Source: Jiangella muralis (GTDB taxonomy: Bacteria > Actinomycetota > Actinomycetes > Jiangellales > Jiangellaceae). Taken from it: a DNA stretch of 64,000 nucleotides. Location: contig NZ_LFXL01000026.1 of the NCBI RefSeq assembly GCF_001270745.1, forward strand, positions 124,001 through 188,000, read 5' to 3'. A program made the translations under genes and the position numbers. Shown here piece by piece: positions 1 to 10,754 of the stretch. Each line of letters begins with the position of its first letter. Positions within the stretch are counted from its first letter, which is position 1. Under the pieces are notes generated by a model. The model was given only the letters and a program-made list of their open reading frames with translations, was not told where the DNA came from and ran no database searches.

Positions 1-2
1 GC

Positions 3-1799
3 ACCGACAAGGTCGGCCACCTGATCGGCTGCGCGGCGTCGATCGCCTCGTTCGTCATGGGCCTGGTGCTGTTCTTCGCCATGGTCGGCGAGCCGTCCGA
101 CGGCCGCGCGTTCACCGTCCAACTCTGGGAGTACGTCAACGCCGGCGGCTACAGCGTCGACGTCAGTCTGCTGCTGGACCAGCTGTCGATCTCGTTCGTG
201 CTGCTGATCACCGGTGTCGGGTCGCTGATCCACATCTACTCGATCGGCTACATGGAGCACGACGAGCGGCGGCGCCGGTTCTTCGGCTACCTGAACCTGT
301 TCGTCGCGGCGATGCTGCTGCTGGTGCTCGCGTCGGACTACCTGGTGATGTTCATCGGCTGGGAGGGCGTCGGCCTGGCGTCGTACCTGCTGATCGGGTT
401 CTGGCAGCACAAGGACTCGGCGTCGGTCGCGGCCAAGAAGGCGTTCGTCGTCAACCGCGTCGGCGACATGGGCATGGTCCTCGCGATGGCGTCGATGATC
501 GCGGTCTTCGGGTCGACGGCGTTCGACGTGGTGTTCTCGTCCGCCGAGGGCGCGTCGACCGGCTGGCTCACCGTCATCGGCCTGTTCCTGCTGCTCGGCG
601 CGTGTGGCAAGTCGGCGCAGTTCCCGCTGCAGTCCTGGCTGCTGGACGCGATGGAGGGCCCGACCCCGGTGTCGGCGCTGATCCACGCGGCCACCATGGT
701 GACCGCCGGCGTCTACCTGATCGTCCGGTCCGCCGCGATCTACGACCTCGCGCCGGACGCGCGCACCGCGGTCGTCGTCGTCGGCGCGATCACGCTGCTG
801 ATGGGTGCGATCATCGGTTGCGCCAAGGACGACATCAAGAAGGCGCTGGCCGGTTCCACCATGAGCCAGATCGGCTACATGGTGCTCGCGGCGGGGCTCG
901 GCCCGGCCGGGTACGCGTTCGCGATCTTCCACCTGCTGACGCACGGCTTCTTCAAGGCCAACATGTTCCTCGGCGCCGGCTCGGTGATGCACGGCATGAA
1001 CGACGAGGTGAATATGCGCCGCTACGGCGGCCTGCGCATCCTCATGCCGGCCACCTTCCTCACCTTCGCGATGGGCTACCTGGCCATCATCGGCATCCCG
1101 CCGTTCGCCGGGTACTTCTCCAAGGACAAGATCATCGAGGCGGCGTTCGCGGACAACTGGATCACCGGCCTGGCCACGCTGATCGGCGCCGGCATCACCG
1201 CGTTCTACATGACCCGCCTCATGCTGATGACGTTCTTCGGCAACCGCCGCTGGAAGCAGAGCGAGCTGCCGCACGAGTCGCCGCCGGTCATGACCGGGCC
1301 GCTCTGGGTGCTCGGCGCGCTGTCCGTCGTCGGCGGGTTCGGGCTGCTGTACCTGGGCGCCGGCATCGTCGACTGGCTCGCGCCGGTCACCGGTGAGGCG
1401 CACCACGACCTTCCGATGCCGCTCTGGCTGCTGATCACCATCACGCTGGCCACCGTCGTCGTCGGCGTCGCTGTCGCCTGGGCGATGTTCGGGCGCCGCG
1501 CGGTCCGCGAGGACGTCCCGGCCGGCAACGCGATCACCGTCGCCGCCCGCAACGACCTCTACGGCGACGCGTTCAACGAGGCGGTGTTCATGCGGCCGGG
1601 CCAGTACCTGACCCGCTCGCTGGTCTACTTCGAGAACCGCGGCGTCGACGGCGCCGTGGTCGGCACCGCCACCGCCGTCGGCGGCCTGTCGGCCCGCATG
1701 CGGCGCTGGCAGACCGGTTTCGTCCGTTCCTATGCCGTGACGATGCTCGGCGGCGTCGCTGTCGTCGTGCTGGCCATGCTGTTGGTGAGGCTTCCGTGA
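3..1799 (+). CDS. nuoL: NADH-quinone oxidoreductase subunit L (5' truncated by window edge)
   Basis: Proton-pumping membrane subunit of respiratory complex I. The frame is open from the first bases, so the N-terminus lies upstream; about 598 residues are visible against roughly 630 for the family. The antiporter-type core is clear: the [16 protein letters not shown] segment, then [20 protein letters not shown], a hallmark of NuoL/MrpA proteins, followed by a long series of hydrophobic helices and a basic, less hydrophobic C-terminal part carrying the lateral helix. The stop overlaps the nuoM start by four bases (GTGA), showing one operon with nuoM and nuoN. Confidence 0.97.
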   Translation, partial: TDKVGHLIGCAASIASFVMGLVLFFAMVGEPSDGRAFTVQLWEYVNAGGYSVDVSLLLDQLSISFVLLITGVGSLIHIYSIGYMEHDERRRRFFGYLNLFVAAMLLLVLASDYLVMFIGWEGVGLASYLLIGFWQHKDSASVAAKKAFVVNRVGDMGMVLAMASMIAVFGSTAFDVVFSSAEGASTGWLTVIGLFLLLGACGKSAQFPLQSWLLDAMEGPTPVSALIHAATMVTAGVYLIVRSAAIYDLAPDARTAVVVVGAITLLMGAIIGCAKDDIKKALAGSTMSQIGYMVLAAGLGPAGYAFAIFHLLTHGFFKANMFLGAGSVMHGMNDEVNMRRYGGLRILMPATFLTFAMGYLAIIGIPPFAGYFSKDKIIEAAFADNWITGLATLIGAGITAFYMTRLMLMTFFGNRRWKQSELPHESPPVMTGPLWVLGALSVVGGFGLLYLGAGIVDWLAPVTGEAHHDLPMPLWLLITITLATVVVGVAVAWAMFGRRAVREDVPAGNAITVAARNDLYGDAFNEAVFMRPGQYLTRSLVYFENRGVDGAVVGTATAVGGLSARMRRWQTGFVRSYAVTMLGGVAVVVLAMLLVRLP

Positions 1800-3337
1800 C
1801 CTTTCCCTGGTTGACCACGCTCATCGCGCTGCCGGCGCTCGGGGCGGTGCTCACCGCCCTGGTGCCGTCCGGGCGGGGCACGCTCGCCAAGCAGGTCGCG
1901 ACCGGTTTCGCGGTGCTGACGCTGATCGTCGGCGCGCTGATCAGCCTCCAGTACCTGTTCGACGTCGACATGGGCGTCGAGCCGGAGACCTACGAGTGGA
2001 TCCCCGAGCTCGGTGCCTCGTGGGCGCTGGACCTCCACGGCATCAGCCTCGCGCTGGTCGCGCTGACGGTGCTGGCGACGCCCATCGTCGCGCTGGCCAT
2101 GTGGCACGAGGCCGAGGACGAGAAGCGCGACCCGAAGGCGTTCTTCGCGCTGCTGCTGTCCGTCGAGGCGCTGACGCTGACCGCGTTCCTCTCGCAGGAC
2201 GTACTGCTGTTCTACGTCGTCTTCGAGGCGATGCTGATCCCGCTGTACTTCATGATCGGCATGTACGGCGGCCCGCAGCGCCGCTACGCCGCGGTGAAGT
2301 TCCTGCTGTACAACCTGGTCGGCGGGCTGGCCATGCTGGCCGCCGTCATCGGGCTGTACGTGCAGTCCGTCGAGGCCGGGAACCCGTCGTTCTTCCTGCC
2401 CGACCTCGTCGCCCTGGACATCGACACCACCACCCAGTGGTGGCTGTTCATCGGGTTCATGCTGGCGTTCGCGATCAAGGCGCCGCTGTGGCCGTTCCAC
2501 ACCTGGCTGCCCGACGCCGCGGCCGAGGCGACGCCGTCGAACGCGGCGTTCCTGTCCGGCGTCGCCGACAAGGTCGGCACCTACGGCATGATCGCGCTGG
2601 TGCTGCCGCTGTTCCCGGACGCGTCGCGTGAGGCCGCCCCGGTGATCGTCGTGCTGGCCGTCATCAGCATCATCTACGGCGCGCTGCTGGCCATCGGCCA
2701 GACCGACATGAAGCGGCTGATCGGCTACACGTCGATCTCGCACTTCGGCTTCATCGTGCTGGGCATCTTCGCGCTGACCGGCCAGTCCGCGACCGGCGCG
2801 ACGTTCTACATGGTCAACCACGGCCTCTCGACCATCGCGCTGTTCGTCGTCGTCGGCTTCCTCATCAGCCGGCGCGGGTCGCGGCAGGTCGACGACTTCG
2901 GCGGCGTGCAGAAGCCGGCGCCGAAGCTGGCCGGCGTGTTCCTGTTCGCCGGCCTGTCCGGGCTGGCGCTGCCGCCGCTGTCGACGTTCCTGTCGGAGTT
3001 CCTGGTGATCTCCGGGACGTTCACCCGGTACCGGCCGGCGGCGATCGTCGCGACGCTGGGCATCGTGCTGTCCGCGCTCTACATCCTGTGGCTCTACCAG
3101 CGCACCATGACCGGCCCGGTGCGTCCGGCCGTCGAGGGCATGCCCGACCTGCGCACCCGCGAGCTCGCCGTCGTCGCCCCGCTGCTGGCGCTGCTGCTGG
3201 TGGTCGGGTTCTTCCCGAAGCCGCTCACCGACGCGATCGACGAGGCCGTCGAGCCGACGCTCGTCGAAGTCGGTGTCGACCAACCCGAGCCGCTGGCTCC
3301 CGTCGCTGAACACGTCGAGGAAGGGACTGGCCGGTGA
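1796..3337 (+). CDS. nuoM: NADH-quinone oxidoreductase subunit M
   Basis: Second antiporter-like proton-translocating subunit of complex I, 513 residues, the usual length. About 14 hydrophobic helices can be read. Family signatures include [17 protein letters not shown] (the conserved glutamate helix), [20 protein letters not shown], and [17 protein letters not shown]. It begins at a GTG overlapping the nuoL stop and ends with a GTGA overlap into nuoN, so the three subunits are translationally coupled. The protein acts in the cytoplasmic membrane, moving protons as electrons pass from NADH to menaquinone. Confidence 0.98.
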   Translation: MTFPWLTTLIALPALGAVLTALVPSGRGTLAKQVATGFAVLTLIVGALISLQYLFDVDMGVEPETYEWIPELGASWALDLHGISLALVALTVLATPIVALAMWHEAEDEKRDPKAFFALLLSVEALTLTAFLSQDVLLFYVVFEAMLIPLYFMIGMYGGPQRRYAAVKFLLYNLVGGLAMLAAVIGLYVQSVEAGNPSFFLPDLVALDIDTTTQWWLFIGFMLAFAIKAPLWPFHTWLPDAAAEATPSNAAFLSGVADKVGTYGMIALVLPLFPDASREAAPVIVVLAVISIIYGALLAIGQTDMKRLIGYTSISHFGFIVLGIFALTGQSATGATFYMVNHGLSTIALFVVVGFLISRRGSRQVDDFGGVQKPAPKLAGVFLFAGLSGLALPPLSTFLSEFLVISGTFTRYRPAAIVATLGIVLSALYILWLYQRTMTGPVRPAVEGMPDLRTRELAVVAPLLALLLVVGFFPKPLTDAIDEAVEPTLVEVGVDQPEPLAPVAEHVEEGTGR

Positions 3338-4860
3338 ACGCCCCGACCATCGAGTACGCGGAGCTGGCGCCGCTCATCACGATCTTCGGCGCCGCCGTCA
3401 TCGGCGTCCTGATCGAGGCGTTCGTCCCGCGGCAGCTGCGGCACCCGGTCCAGGTCGGGCTGGCGCTGCTGGCGCTGGTGGCGGCGCTGGTCCAGGTGAT
3501 CCTGCTGGCCGGCACCGACATGGTCGCGGCCGTCGGCGCGGTCGCCGTCGACGGGCCGGCGCTGTTCCTGCAGGGCACCATCCTCGTGCTGGCCATCATC
3601 AGCGTGGGGCTCTTCGCCGAGCGGCGGCTGGAGGCCGGCGGCGACGCGTTCGCCCCCGCCGCGTCGTCGCTGCCGGGCAGCGAGGACGAGCGCATCCTCG
3701 TCCGTGAGCAGCGGCTGCAGACCGAGGTCTACCCGCTGATGCTGTTCGCCGTCGGCGGCATGCTGCTGTTCCCGGCCGCGAACGACCTGCTGATGCTGTT
3801 CATCGCGCTCGAGGTCATGTCGCTGCCGCTGTACCTGCTGTGCGGCATGGCCCGCCGGCGCCGGCTGCTCTCGCAGGAGGCGGCGCTCAAGTACTTCCTG
3901 CTCGGCGCGTTCTCGTCGGCGATCTTCCTGTTCGGCATGGCGTTCGTGTACGGCTACGCCGGCACGCTGCGCTTCGGTGAGATCTCCGAGGCGCTGACGG
4001 CGAACATCGGCCAGGACGGCATCCTGCTGGCCGGCGTCGGGCTGATGGCCGTGGGCCTGCTGTTCAAGGTCGGCGCCGTGCCGTTCCACTCGTGGACGCC
4101 GGACGTCTACCAGGGCGCGCCGACTCCCGTCACCGCGTTCATGGCGGCGTGCACCAAGCTGGCCGCGTTCGGCGCGCTGGTGCGGCTGTTCTACGTCGCG
4201 TTCGGCGGGCTGCGCACCGACTGGCAGCCGATGCTGTGGGCCGTCGCCATCGCCACCATGCTGGTCGGCGCCGTCGTCGCCCTGACGCAGACCGACATCA
4301 AGCGGATGCTGGCCTACTCGTCCATCGCGCACGCCGGGTTCGTCCTGACGGCGATGGTGGCGGCCGACTCGACGGCCACGGCGGCGATCCTGTTCTACCT
4401 GGCCACCTACGGCATCGCGACGCTCGGCGCGTTCGCCGTCGTCACGCTGGTCCGCGACTCCGGCGGCGAGGCCACCCACCTGGCCAAGTGGGCCGGGCTG
4501 GGCCGGCGCTCGCCGGTGCTGGCGGCGACGTTCGCGCTGTTCCTGCTGGCCTTCGCCGGGATCCCGCTCACCAGCGGCTTCGTCGGCAAGCTGACGGTGT
4601 TCACGGCGGCCATCGACGGCGGTGCCGCGCCGCTGGTCGTGGTCGGCGTCATCGCCAGCGCCGTGGCGGCGTTCTTCTACGTGCGGGTGATCGTGCTGAT
4701 GTTCTTCAGCGACCCCGCGCCGGAGGGCCCGACCGTCGCGGTGCCGAGCCTGTGGACGGCCGTCGGCATCACCGTCGGCGCGGCGGCGACGCTGTTGCTG
4801 GGCATCGTGCCCGGTCCGCTGCTGGACCTGGCGCAGCAGGCGTCCATCTTCGTTCGTTAG
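3334..4860 (+). CDS. nuoN: NADH-quinone oxidoreductase subunit N
   Basis: Third antiporter-like subunit of complex I and last gene of the nuo operon here, 508 residues. Recognisable elements are FIALEVMSLPLYLLCGMARR, KVGAVPFHSWTPDVYQGAPT and TDIKRMLAYSSIAHAGF. A hydrophilic loop after the third helix contains a RRLEAGGDAFAPAASSLPGS segment typical of actinobacterial NuoN. The start is a GTG inside the nuoM stop. A 52-base gap with no clear terminator separates it from the prenyltransferase gene, so read-through is likely. Confidence 0.97.
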   Translation: MNAPTIEYAELAPLITIFGAAVIGVLIEAFVPRQLRHPVQVGLALLALVAALVQVILLAGTDMVAAVGAVAVDGPALFLQGTILVLAIISVGLFAERRLEAGGDAFAPAASSLPGSEDERILVREQRLQTEVYPLMLFAVGGMLLFPAANDLLMLFIALEVMSLPLYLLCGMARRRRLLSQEAALKYFLLGAFSSAIFLFGMAFVYGYAGTLRFGEISEALTANIGQDGILLAGVGLMAVGLLFKVGAVPFHSWTPDVYQGAPTPVTAFMAACTKLAAFGALVRLFYVAFGGLRTDWQPMLWAVAIATMLVGAVVALTQTDIKRMLAYSSIAHAGFVLTAMVAADSTATAAILFYLATYGIATLGAFAVVTLVRDSGGEATHLAKWAGLGRRSPVLAATFALFLLAFAGIPLTSGFVGKLTVFTAAIDGGAAPLVVVGVIASAVAAFFYVRVIVLMFFSDPAPEGPTVAVPSLWTAVGITVGAAATLLLGIVPGPLLDLAQQASIFVR

Positions 4861-4912
4861 AGTGGACGCTCCTGCTGGGTGAAGGTGCCCAGCTACGAGG
4901 GAGGGGCCGGGG

Positions 4913-5905
4913 TTGAGCAGCGGTCTGGGCATACCGTCCGTCGACGGCGCACTCGAGGCGTCCATCAGCGCCGGCCTCGACGACGTCGAGGCGCGGCTGC
5001 TGGCGGCGGTGAAGACCGACGACGCCATGCTCAGCGAGAGTTCGCGGCACCTGGCGCAGGCCGGCGGCAAGCGGTTCCGGCCCATGCTCACGCTGTTGGC
5101 CTCCGGCTTCGGCGACATCGACGCGCCGAAGGTCGTGCCGGCCGCCGTCGTCGTCGAGCTGACCCACGTCGGCACCCTCTACCACGACGACGTCATGGAC
5201 GAGGCGCAGCTGCGTCGCGGCGCGGAGAGCGCGAACGCGCGCTGGGGCAACAGCGTCGCCATCCTCACCGGTGACTTCCTGTTCGCCTGCGCCTCCGACC
5301 TCCTGGCCGACCTCGGGCCCGAGTCGGTGCGCATCCAGGCGCGCACGTTCCAGCGCCTGGTGCACGGCCAGTTGCACGAGACGCTCGGCCCGCGCGAGGA
5401 CGAAGACGCCGTCGCGCACTATCTGTCCGTGCTGTCCGACAAGACGGCCTCCCTCATCGCCGCGTCCACCCGGTTGGGCGCGCTGCACGCCGGCGTCGAC
5501 CCGTCGCAGGTCGAGGTGCTGGGCCAGTTCGGCGAGCGCATCGGCATGGCCTTCCAGCTGGCCGACGACCTCCTCGACATCGCCGGCTCCCAGCGGTTGT
5601 CCGGCAAGACGCCCGGCACCGACCTCCGCGAGGGCGTCGCCACCCTGCCCGTCCTCTACGCCCGCCGGGCCGCCCGGCCGGGCGACGAGCGGCTGCTGTC
5701 GCTGATCTCCGGCCCCGTGGTCGACGACGCCGACCACGCGGAGGCGCTGGAGCTGCTGCGGGCACACCCGGCCATGGCCGAGGCGTCCGCCGACGTCCGT
5801 CGCTGGGCCGACGACGCCCGGGCCGCGCTGGCGGCGCTGCCGGACCTTCCGGCCCGCGCCGCCCTGCACGCCCTCTGCGACACCGTCGTCACCCGGATGT
5901 CCTAG
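4913..5905 (+). CDS. Polyprenyl diphosphate synthase (trans-isoprenyl diphosphate synthase family)
   Basis: Condenses isopentenyl diphosphate onto an allylic primer to make the long prenyl chain of menaquinone. At 330 residues it shows the first aspartate-rich motif DDVMD at residues 92-96, the GGKRFRP substrate-binding stretch at 51-57, and the second aspartate motif DDLLD at 218-222, followed by GKTPGTDL. A TTG start is chosen because GAGGGAGG lies just upstream. Its place directly behind nuoN, where actinobacteria carry the heptaprenyl/octaprenyl synthase, supports a role in quinone supply for complex I. The exact chain length cannot be read. Confidence 0.93.
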   Translation: MSSGLGIPSVDGALEASISAGLDDVEARLLAAVKTDDAMLSESSRHLAQAGGKRFRPMLTLLASGFGDIDAPKVVPAAVVVELTHVGTLYHDDVMDEAQLRRGAESANARWGNSVAILTGDFLFACASDLLADLGPESVRIQARTFQRLVHGQLHETLGPREDEDAVAHYLSVLSDKTASLIAASTRLGALHAGVDPSQVEVLGQFGERIGMAFQLADDLLDIAGSQRLSGKTPGTDLREGVATLPVLYARRAARPGDERLLSLISGPVVDDADHAEALELLRAHPAMAEASADVRRWADDARAALAALPDLPARAALHALCDTVVTRMS

Positions 5906-5975
5906 GGGTGTCTCCTGGGTCTCGGCCGTAGCGAGCGTCGCGCAGTAGGCCATGGACTCGGGAGACACCCCCTAG
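5902..5975. terminator. Inverted repeat between convergent genes
   Basis: CTAGGGGTGTCTCC at 5902-5915 is mirrored by GGAGACACCCCCTAG at 5961-5975, differing by one extra base, with a 45-base spacer. It sits exactly between the convergent prenyltransferase and the small minus-strand gene, overlapping the former's stop region, so a bidirectional terminator is the simplest reading. The long spacer is unusual for a terminator and there is no U tract. Confidence 0.5.
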
Positions 5976-5981
5976 AGATCT

Positions 5982-6251
5982 TCAGTCGGTTTTCGCCAGC
6001 ACGCCGGCCGGTGGCGGCGGGATGCGCTGGATACGGCACACGTACCCGCCGGTCGCCGGCATCCAGCCGCCGAGGCGCTCGAAGCCGAGCCGCCGCAGTG
6101 TGACGTCCCAGCCGCGGGTCCCGACGGTGCCATAGGGGAGCGGGCGGTTGGTGATGGTGTGGCCGTCCTGGTCGGTGATGACGATCTCGTCCAGCAGCCG
6201 TGCCGGCGGGCGGCTCCACAACAGCCACCCGGTGTAGGTCTCGTCGCGCAT
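5982..6251 (-). CDS. Small hypothetical protein, divergent from a GntR regulator
   Basis: An 89-residue protein that I do not recognise. It begins MRDETYTGWLLWSRPPARLL, continues with a beta-rich middle (EIVITDQDGHTITNRPLPYG) and ends in a proline-rich tail. No signal peptide or membrane helix is visible. It is transcribed away from the GntR gene, with a 24-base palindrome between them, which suggests that the regulator controls it. A longer frame overlaps on the same strand but has poor composition, so the ATG at 6251 is preferred. Confidence 0.65.
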   Translation of the reverse strand: MRDETYTGWLLWSRPPARLLDEIVITDQDGHTITNRPLPYGTVGTRGWDVTLRRLGFERLGGWMPATGGYVCRIQRIPPPPAGVLAKTD

Positions 6252-6274
6252 GTGATGACTTTAAGTGGCACTGT

Positions 6275-6298
6275 AGACCTTTGTATAGCTCAAGGTCT
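6275..6298. promoter_or_regulatory. Putative GntR operator palindrome
   Basis: AGACCTTTG and CAAGGTCT form a near-perfect inverted repeat around TATAGCT. It lies in the divergent control region and its right end abuts the -35 element of the gntR promoter, as expected for an autoregulated GntR-type repressor that also controls the small gene on the other strand. Assignment is from position and symmetry only. Confidence 0.55.
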
Positions 6299-6326
6299 TT
6301 GTGCAGGTCAGCAGAGCTTCTATCGT
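6299..6326 (+). promoter_or_regulatory. Promoter of the gntR-like gene (leaderless)
   Basis: TTGTGC at 6299-6304 and TATCGT at 6321-6326 are 16 bases apart. The ATG at 6334 lies seven bases after the -10 box, where transcription should start, so the mRNA is predicted to be leaderless. Confidence 0.55.
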
Positions 6327-6333
6327 GGAGCGC

Positions 6334-6579
6334 ATGGGTGACGTACCGGAGTTCCGGCCGCAGGGTCACGAGCTGCTCTACGTCGCCATCGCCGACCACC
6401 TCGCGGCCCGCATCGACTCCGGCGAGCTCCGGCCCGGCGCGCGGCTGGCTCCCGAGCGCGAACTCGCCGTCGAGTACGGCGTCGCCTACCTCACCGTGCG
6501 GCGGGCCATGGTGGAGCTCCGCGACCGCGGCCGCATCCTCACCGTCCACGGCAAGGGCACCTTCGTCGCCCCCGACTGA
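6334..6579 (+). CDS. GntR family transcriptional regulator, DNA-binding domain only
   Basis: An 81-residue protein that is almost only a winged helix-turn-helix: LLYVAIADHLAARIDSGELR, then PGARLAPERELAVEYGVAYLTVRRAM and the wing GRILTVHGKGTFVA. The effector domain of full GntR proteins is absent; such short forms are common in actinomycetes next to small unknown genes. The ATG at 6334 is preferred over an upstream GTG because the methionine sits at the predicted transcription start and the upstream residues have no counterpart in the fold. Confidence 0.88.
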   Translation: MGDVPEFRPQGHELLYVAIADHLAARIDSGELRPGARLAPERELAVEYGVAYLTVRRAMVELRDRGRILTVHGKGTFVAPD

Positions 6580-6584
6580 CCGTC

Positions 6585-6644
6585 GGCCATGATCATCAAC
6601 CTTTTGAGCTGTCCTGACGACGCAAAAGGTTGATGATCATGGCC
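6585..6644. repeat. 22-bp perfect inverted repeat between convergent genes (copy A)
   Basis: The arms 6585-6606 and 6623-6644 are exact complements over 22 bases (left arm begins GGCCATGATCATCAACC and ends TTTTG) around a 16-base loop. It lies between the stops of the GntR gene and rarD. A related hairpin with the same loop length occurs at 23303-23356. Probably a transcription terminator belonging to a dispersed repeat family. Confidence 0.75.
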
Positions 6645-6645
6645 G

Positions 6646-7569
6646 CTACCCGGCGGCGGTGGCCGGATCCAGCACCAGCCGATCCAACGCCGCCCGGCGG
6701 TCCCGGCGTCGACGCACCAGCACTTCGGCGGTCAGGATGACGAGAGCGGTCCAGATCAGCGCGAACCCGAACCACCGCACCGGCGGCACCGTCTCCCCGT
6801 ACACCGCCACCCCGAGCAGGAACTGCAACGACGGCGTCAGGTACTGCAGTGTCCCCAACGTGGTCAACGGCACCCGCACCGCGGCCGCCCCGAAGAACAG
6901 CAGCGGCACCGCCGTCACCACCCCGCAGCCGGCCAGCAGCAGCGTCGTCCCCCAGTCGGCCGCGCCGAAGTCGCCGGTGCCGCGCGCCGCCAGGACCACC
7001 AGGAAGCCCAGTGCCGGCAGGAACAGCACCGCAGTCTCGACCGCCAGGCTCTCCACGGCGCCGACGCCGGCCTTCTTCTTGACCAGGCCGTAGGTGGCGA
7101 ACGAGAACGCCAGGCTCAGCGCGATCCAGGGTGGCCGCCCGTAGTCGATGGTGAGGACGATGACGGCGACACCGGCCAGGCCGAGCGCCGCCCACTGCAG
7201 CCGGCGCAGCCGTTCGCCGAACACCAGGACGCCGAGCACCACCGTCACGAGCGGGTTGATGAAGTAGCCGAGCGACGTCTCGACGATGTGGTCGTTGTTG
7301 ACGCTCCAGATGTAGACGCCCCAGTTGGCGCAGATCAGCAGCGCCGCCAGCGTCAGCAGGCCGTACGACCGCCGCCCGAGCGTCCGCAGCTTGCCGAGGT
7401 TGCGCCCCACGACCAGCAGGCCGAGCACGAGGACGAGCGACCATACGACCCGGTGCGACAGGATCTCCACCGCGCCGGTGTCTTCGAGCAGCTTGATGTA
7501 GAGCGGGAAGACACCCCACAGCGCGTACGCGCCAATGCCGTACAACAGACCGGGCTGGGGGGTACTCAC
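6646..7569 (-). CDS. rarD: EamA family transporter RarD
   Basis: A 307-residue inner-membrane protein with about ten hydrophobic helices and two EamA repeats. It has the RarD pattern near the N-terminus (GIGAYALWGVFPLYIKLL, then EILSHRVVWS) and SYGLLTLAALLICANWGVYIW after the second helix. RarD proteins are drug/metabolite superfamily exporters with no secure substrate. The GTG start at 7569 has no Shine-Dalgarno but is six bases after a TAGCAT -10 box on the minus strand, so the transcript is probably leaderless. Confidence 0.9.
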   Translation of the reverse strand: MSTPQPGLLYGIGAYALWGVFPLYIKLLEDTGAVEILSHRVVWSLVLVLGLLVVGRNLGKLRTLGRRSYGLLTLAALLICANWGVYIWSVNNDHIVETSLGYFINPLVTVVLGVLVFGERLRRLQWAALGLAGVAVIVLTIDYGRPPWIALSLAFSFATYGLVKKKAGVGAVESLAVETAVLFLPALGFLVVLAARGTGDFGAADWGTTLLLAGCGVVTAVPLLFFGAAAVRVPLTTLGTLQYLTPSLQFLLGVAVYGETVPPVRWFGFALIWTALVILTAEVLVRRRRDRRAALDRLVLDPATAAG

Positions 7570-7629
7570 CCGCGTATGCTAATGGGCCGCCAGCAACCAT
7601 TGCACGGTTGGCTCATGACGCGAGACGCG

Positions 7630-8684
7630 TCAGCCGACCGTCCAGGAGTCCTTGCCGTGCAGCAGCGCCTGGAGGTCGCCCTCGCCCTGCTTGGCCGTCG
7701 CCTCGTCCAGTTGCTCGGCCATGAGGTCGCCGTACGCCGGCCGCTCGACCTGACGGAAGATGCCGATCGGGCTGCGGGCCAGCGTGCCGGGGTCGGCCAG
7801 CCGGGACAGCGCGAACGCCTGGGTGGGGTCGTCGGCCGCGGCGTCGTGGACGATGACGCCGGGGTCGTCGCTCGCGCACACCTCCAGCGAGCCGGTCGAC
7901 GGGTTGCGCCGGACGCCCAGCTGGGCATCGGCGCCGAAACGCACCGGCTCGCCGTGCGTCAGCCGGATCAGCACCTCGTCGCCGCTCTCGCGGTCCTTCA
8001 GGATCTCGAACGCGCCGTCGTTGAAGATGTTGCAGTTCTGGTAGATCTCGACCAGCGAGGTGCCTCGGTGCGCCGCCGCGGCCGACAGCACCGACGTGAG
8101 GTGCTTGCGGTCGGAGTCGATGGTCCGGGCGACGAACGTCGCCTCGGCGCCCAGCGCCAGCGACACCGGGTTGAACGGCGCCTCCAATGACCCCATGGGT
8201 GTCGACTTGGTGACCTTGCCCTGCTCGCTGGTCGGCGAGTACTGGCCCTTCGTCAGCCCGTAGATGCGGTTGTTGAACAGCAGGATCGTCAGGTTGACGT
8301 TGCGCCGCAGCGCGTGGATCAGGTGGTTGCCGCCGATCGACAGCGCGTCGCCGTCGCCGGTGATGACCCAGACGGAGAGGTCGGGACGCGACGCGGCCAG
8401 GCCGGTCGCGATGGCCGGTGCGCGGCCGTGGATCGAGTGTATCCCGTAGGTGTCCATGTAGTACGGGAAGCGCGAGGAGCAGCCGATGCCGGAGACGAAG
8501 ACGATGTTCTCGCGGGCCAGCCCGAGGTCGGGCAGGAAGCCCTGGACGGCCGCCAGCACGGCGTAGTCGCCGCAGCCGGGGCACCAGCGGACCTCCTGGT
8601 CGCTGGTGAAGTCCTTCTTCGTCTGCTTGACGTCGGTGGTGGGCACCCCGGCGAGGCCGGGCCGGCCCAGTTCGACGGGTGCGG

Positions 8685-8688
<4 letters not shown>
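7630..8688 (-). CDS. korB: 2-oxoacid:ferredoxin oxidoreductase subunit beta
   Basis: Thiamine-diphosphate subunit that, with KorA, oxidatively decarboxylates 2-oxoglutarate (or a related 2-oxoacid) to the acyl-CoA while reducing ferredoxin. The 352 residues contain WCPGCGDY near the N-terminus, the TPP-binding signature GDGDALSIGGNH running to NLTILLFNN, and IYGLTKGQYSPTS. The GTG start overlaps the korA stop by four bases, so the two are co-translated. No extra ferredoxin-type cluster domain is visible, as usual for the two-subunit aerobic actinobacterial enzyme. Confidence 0.94.
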
Positions 8689-10544
<1,856 letters not shown>

Positions 10545-10612
10545 CGGTGTCGACGCCTCCTTCAGACGTTCGGTATCTCCGGGGTGTCCCGGCTCGGATC
10601 CCGACCATCCAT

Positions 10613-10636
10613 GCTACGGCGACTTTTCGCCGTAGC
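10613..10636. promoter_or_regulatory. Perfect palindrome in the korA-cstA divergent region
   Basis: GCTACGGCGA at 10613-10622 is exactly complementary to TCGCCGTAGC at 10627-10636 with a CTTT loop. It lies about 70 bases upstream of korA and 45 bases before the cstA -35 box. It could be a protein-binding operator or a leader hairpin of korAB; the sequence alone does not decide. Confidence 0.5.
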
Positions 10637-10682
10637 CGTCCCAGCGTCCGAAGCGTGAGAGATGACACGTCCCCGCCGTCTC

Positions 10683-10711
10683 TCGACCGATGGGACATCT
10701 GAGCGTAATCT
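10683..10711 (+). promoter_or_regulatory. Promoter of cstA
   Basis: TCGACC at 10683-10688 and TAATCT at 10706-10711, 17 bases apart, resemble actinobacterial housekeeping promoters. The start site would fall near 10718, leaving a leader of about 37 bases with GGAGGT before the cstA ATG. Confidence 0.55.
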
Positions 10712-10754
10712 CTACGGTCACCATCGCAGGATCCGGATCAGTTCGGAGGTCGTC

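Noticed and set aside
1730..3313. Long minus-strand frame of 527 codons opposite nuoM, and similar long frames opposite korA, rpoB, rpoC and the str genes
   Set aside because: Their translations are Arg/Gln/Asp/His-rich low-complexity strings typical of antisense frames in high-GC genes, with no domain or ribosome site, and they oppose well-recognised proteins.
5972..6271. Alternative 99-codon frame overlapping the 89-residue gene on the same strand
   Set aside because: Composition is Cys/Arg/Ser-rich shadow-like and the 89-residue frame has a more protein-like pattern and start.
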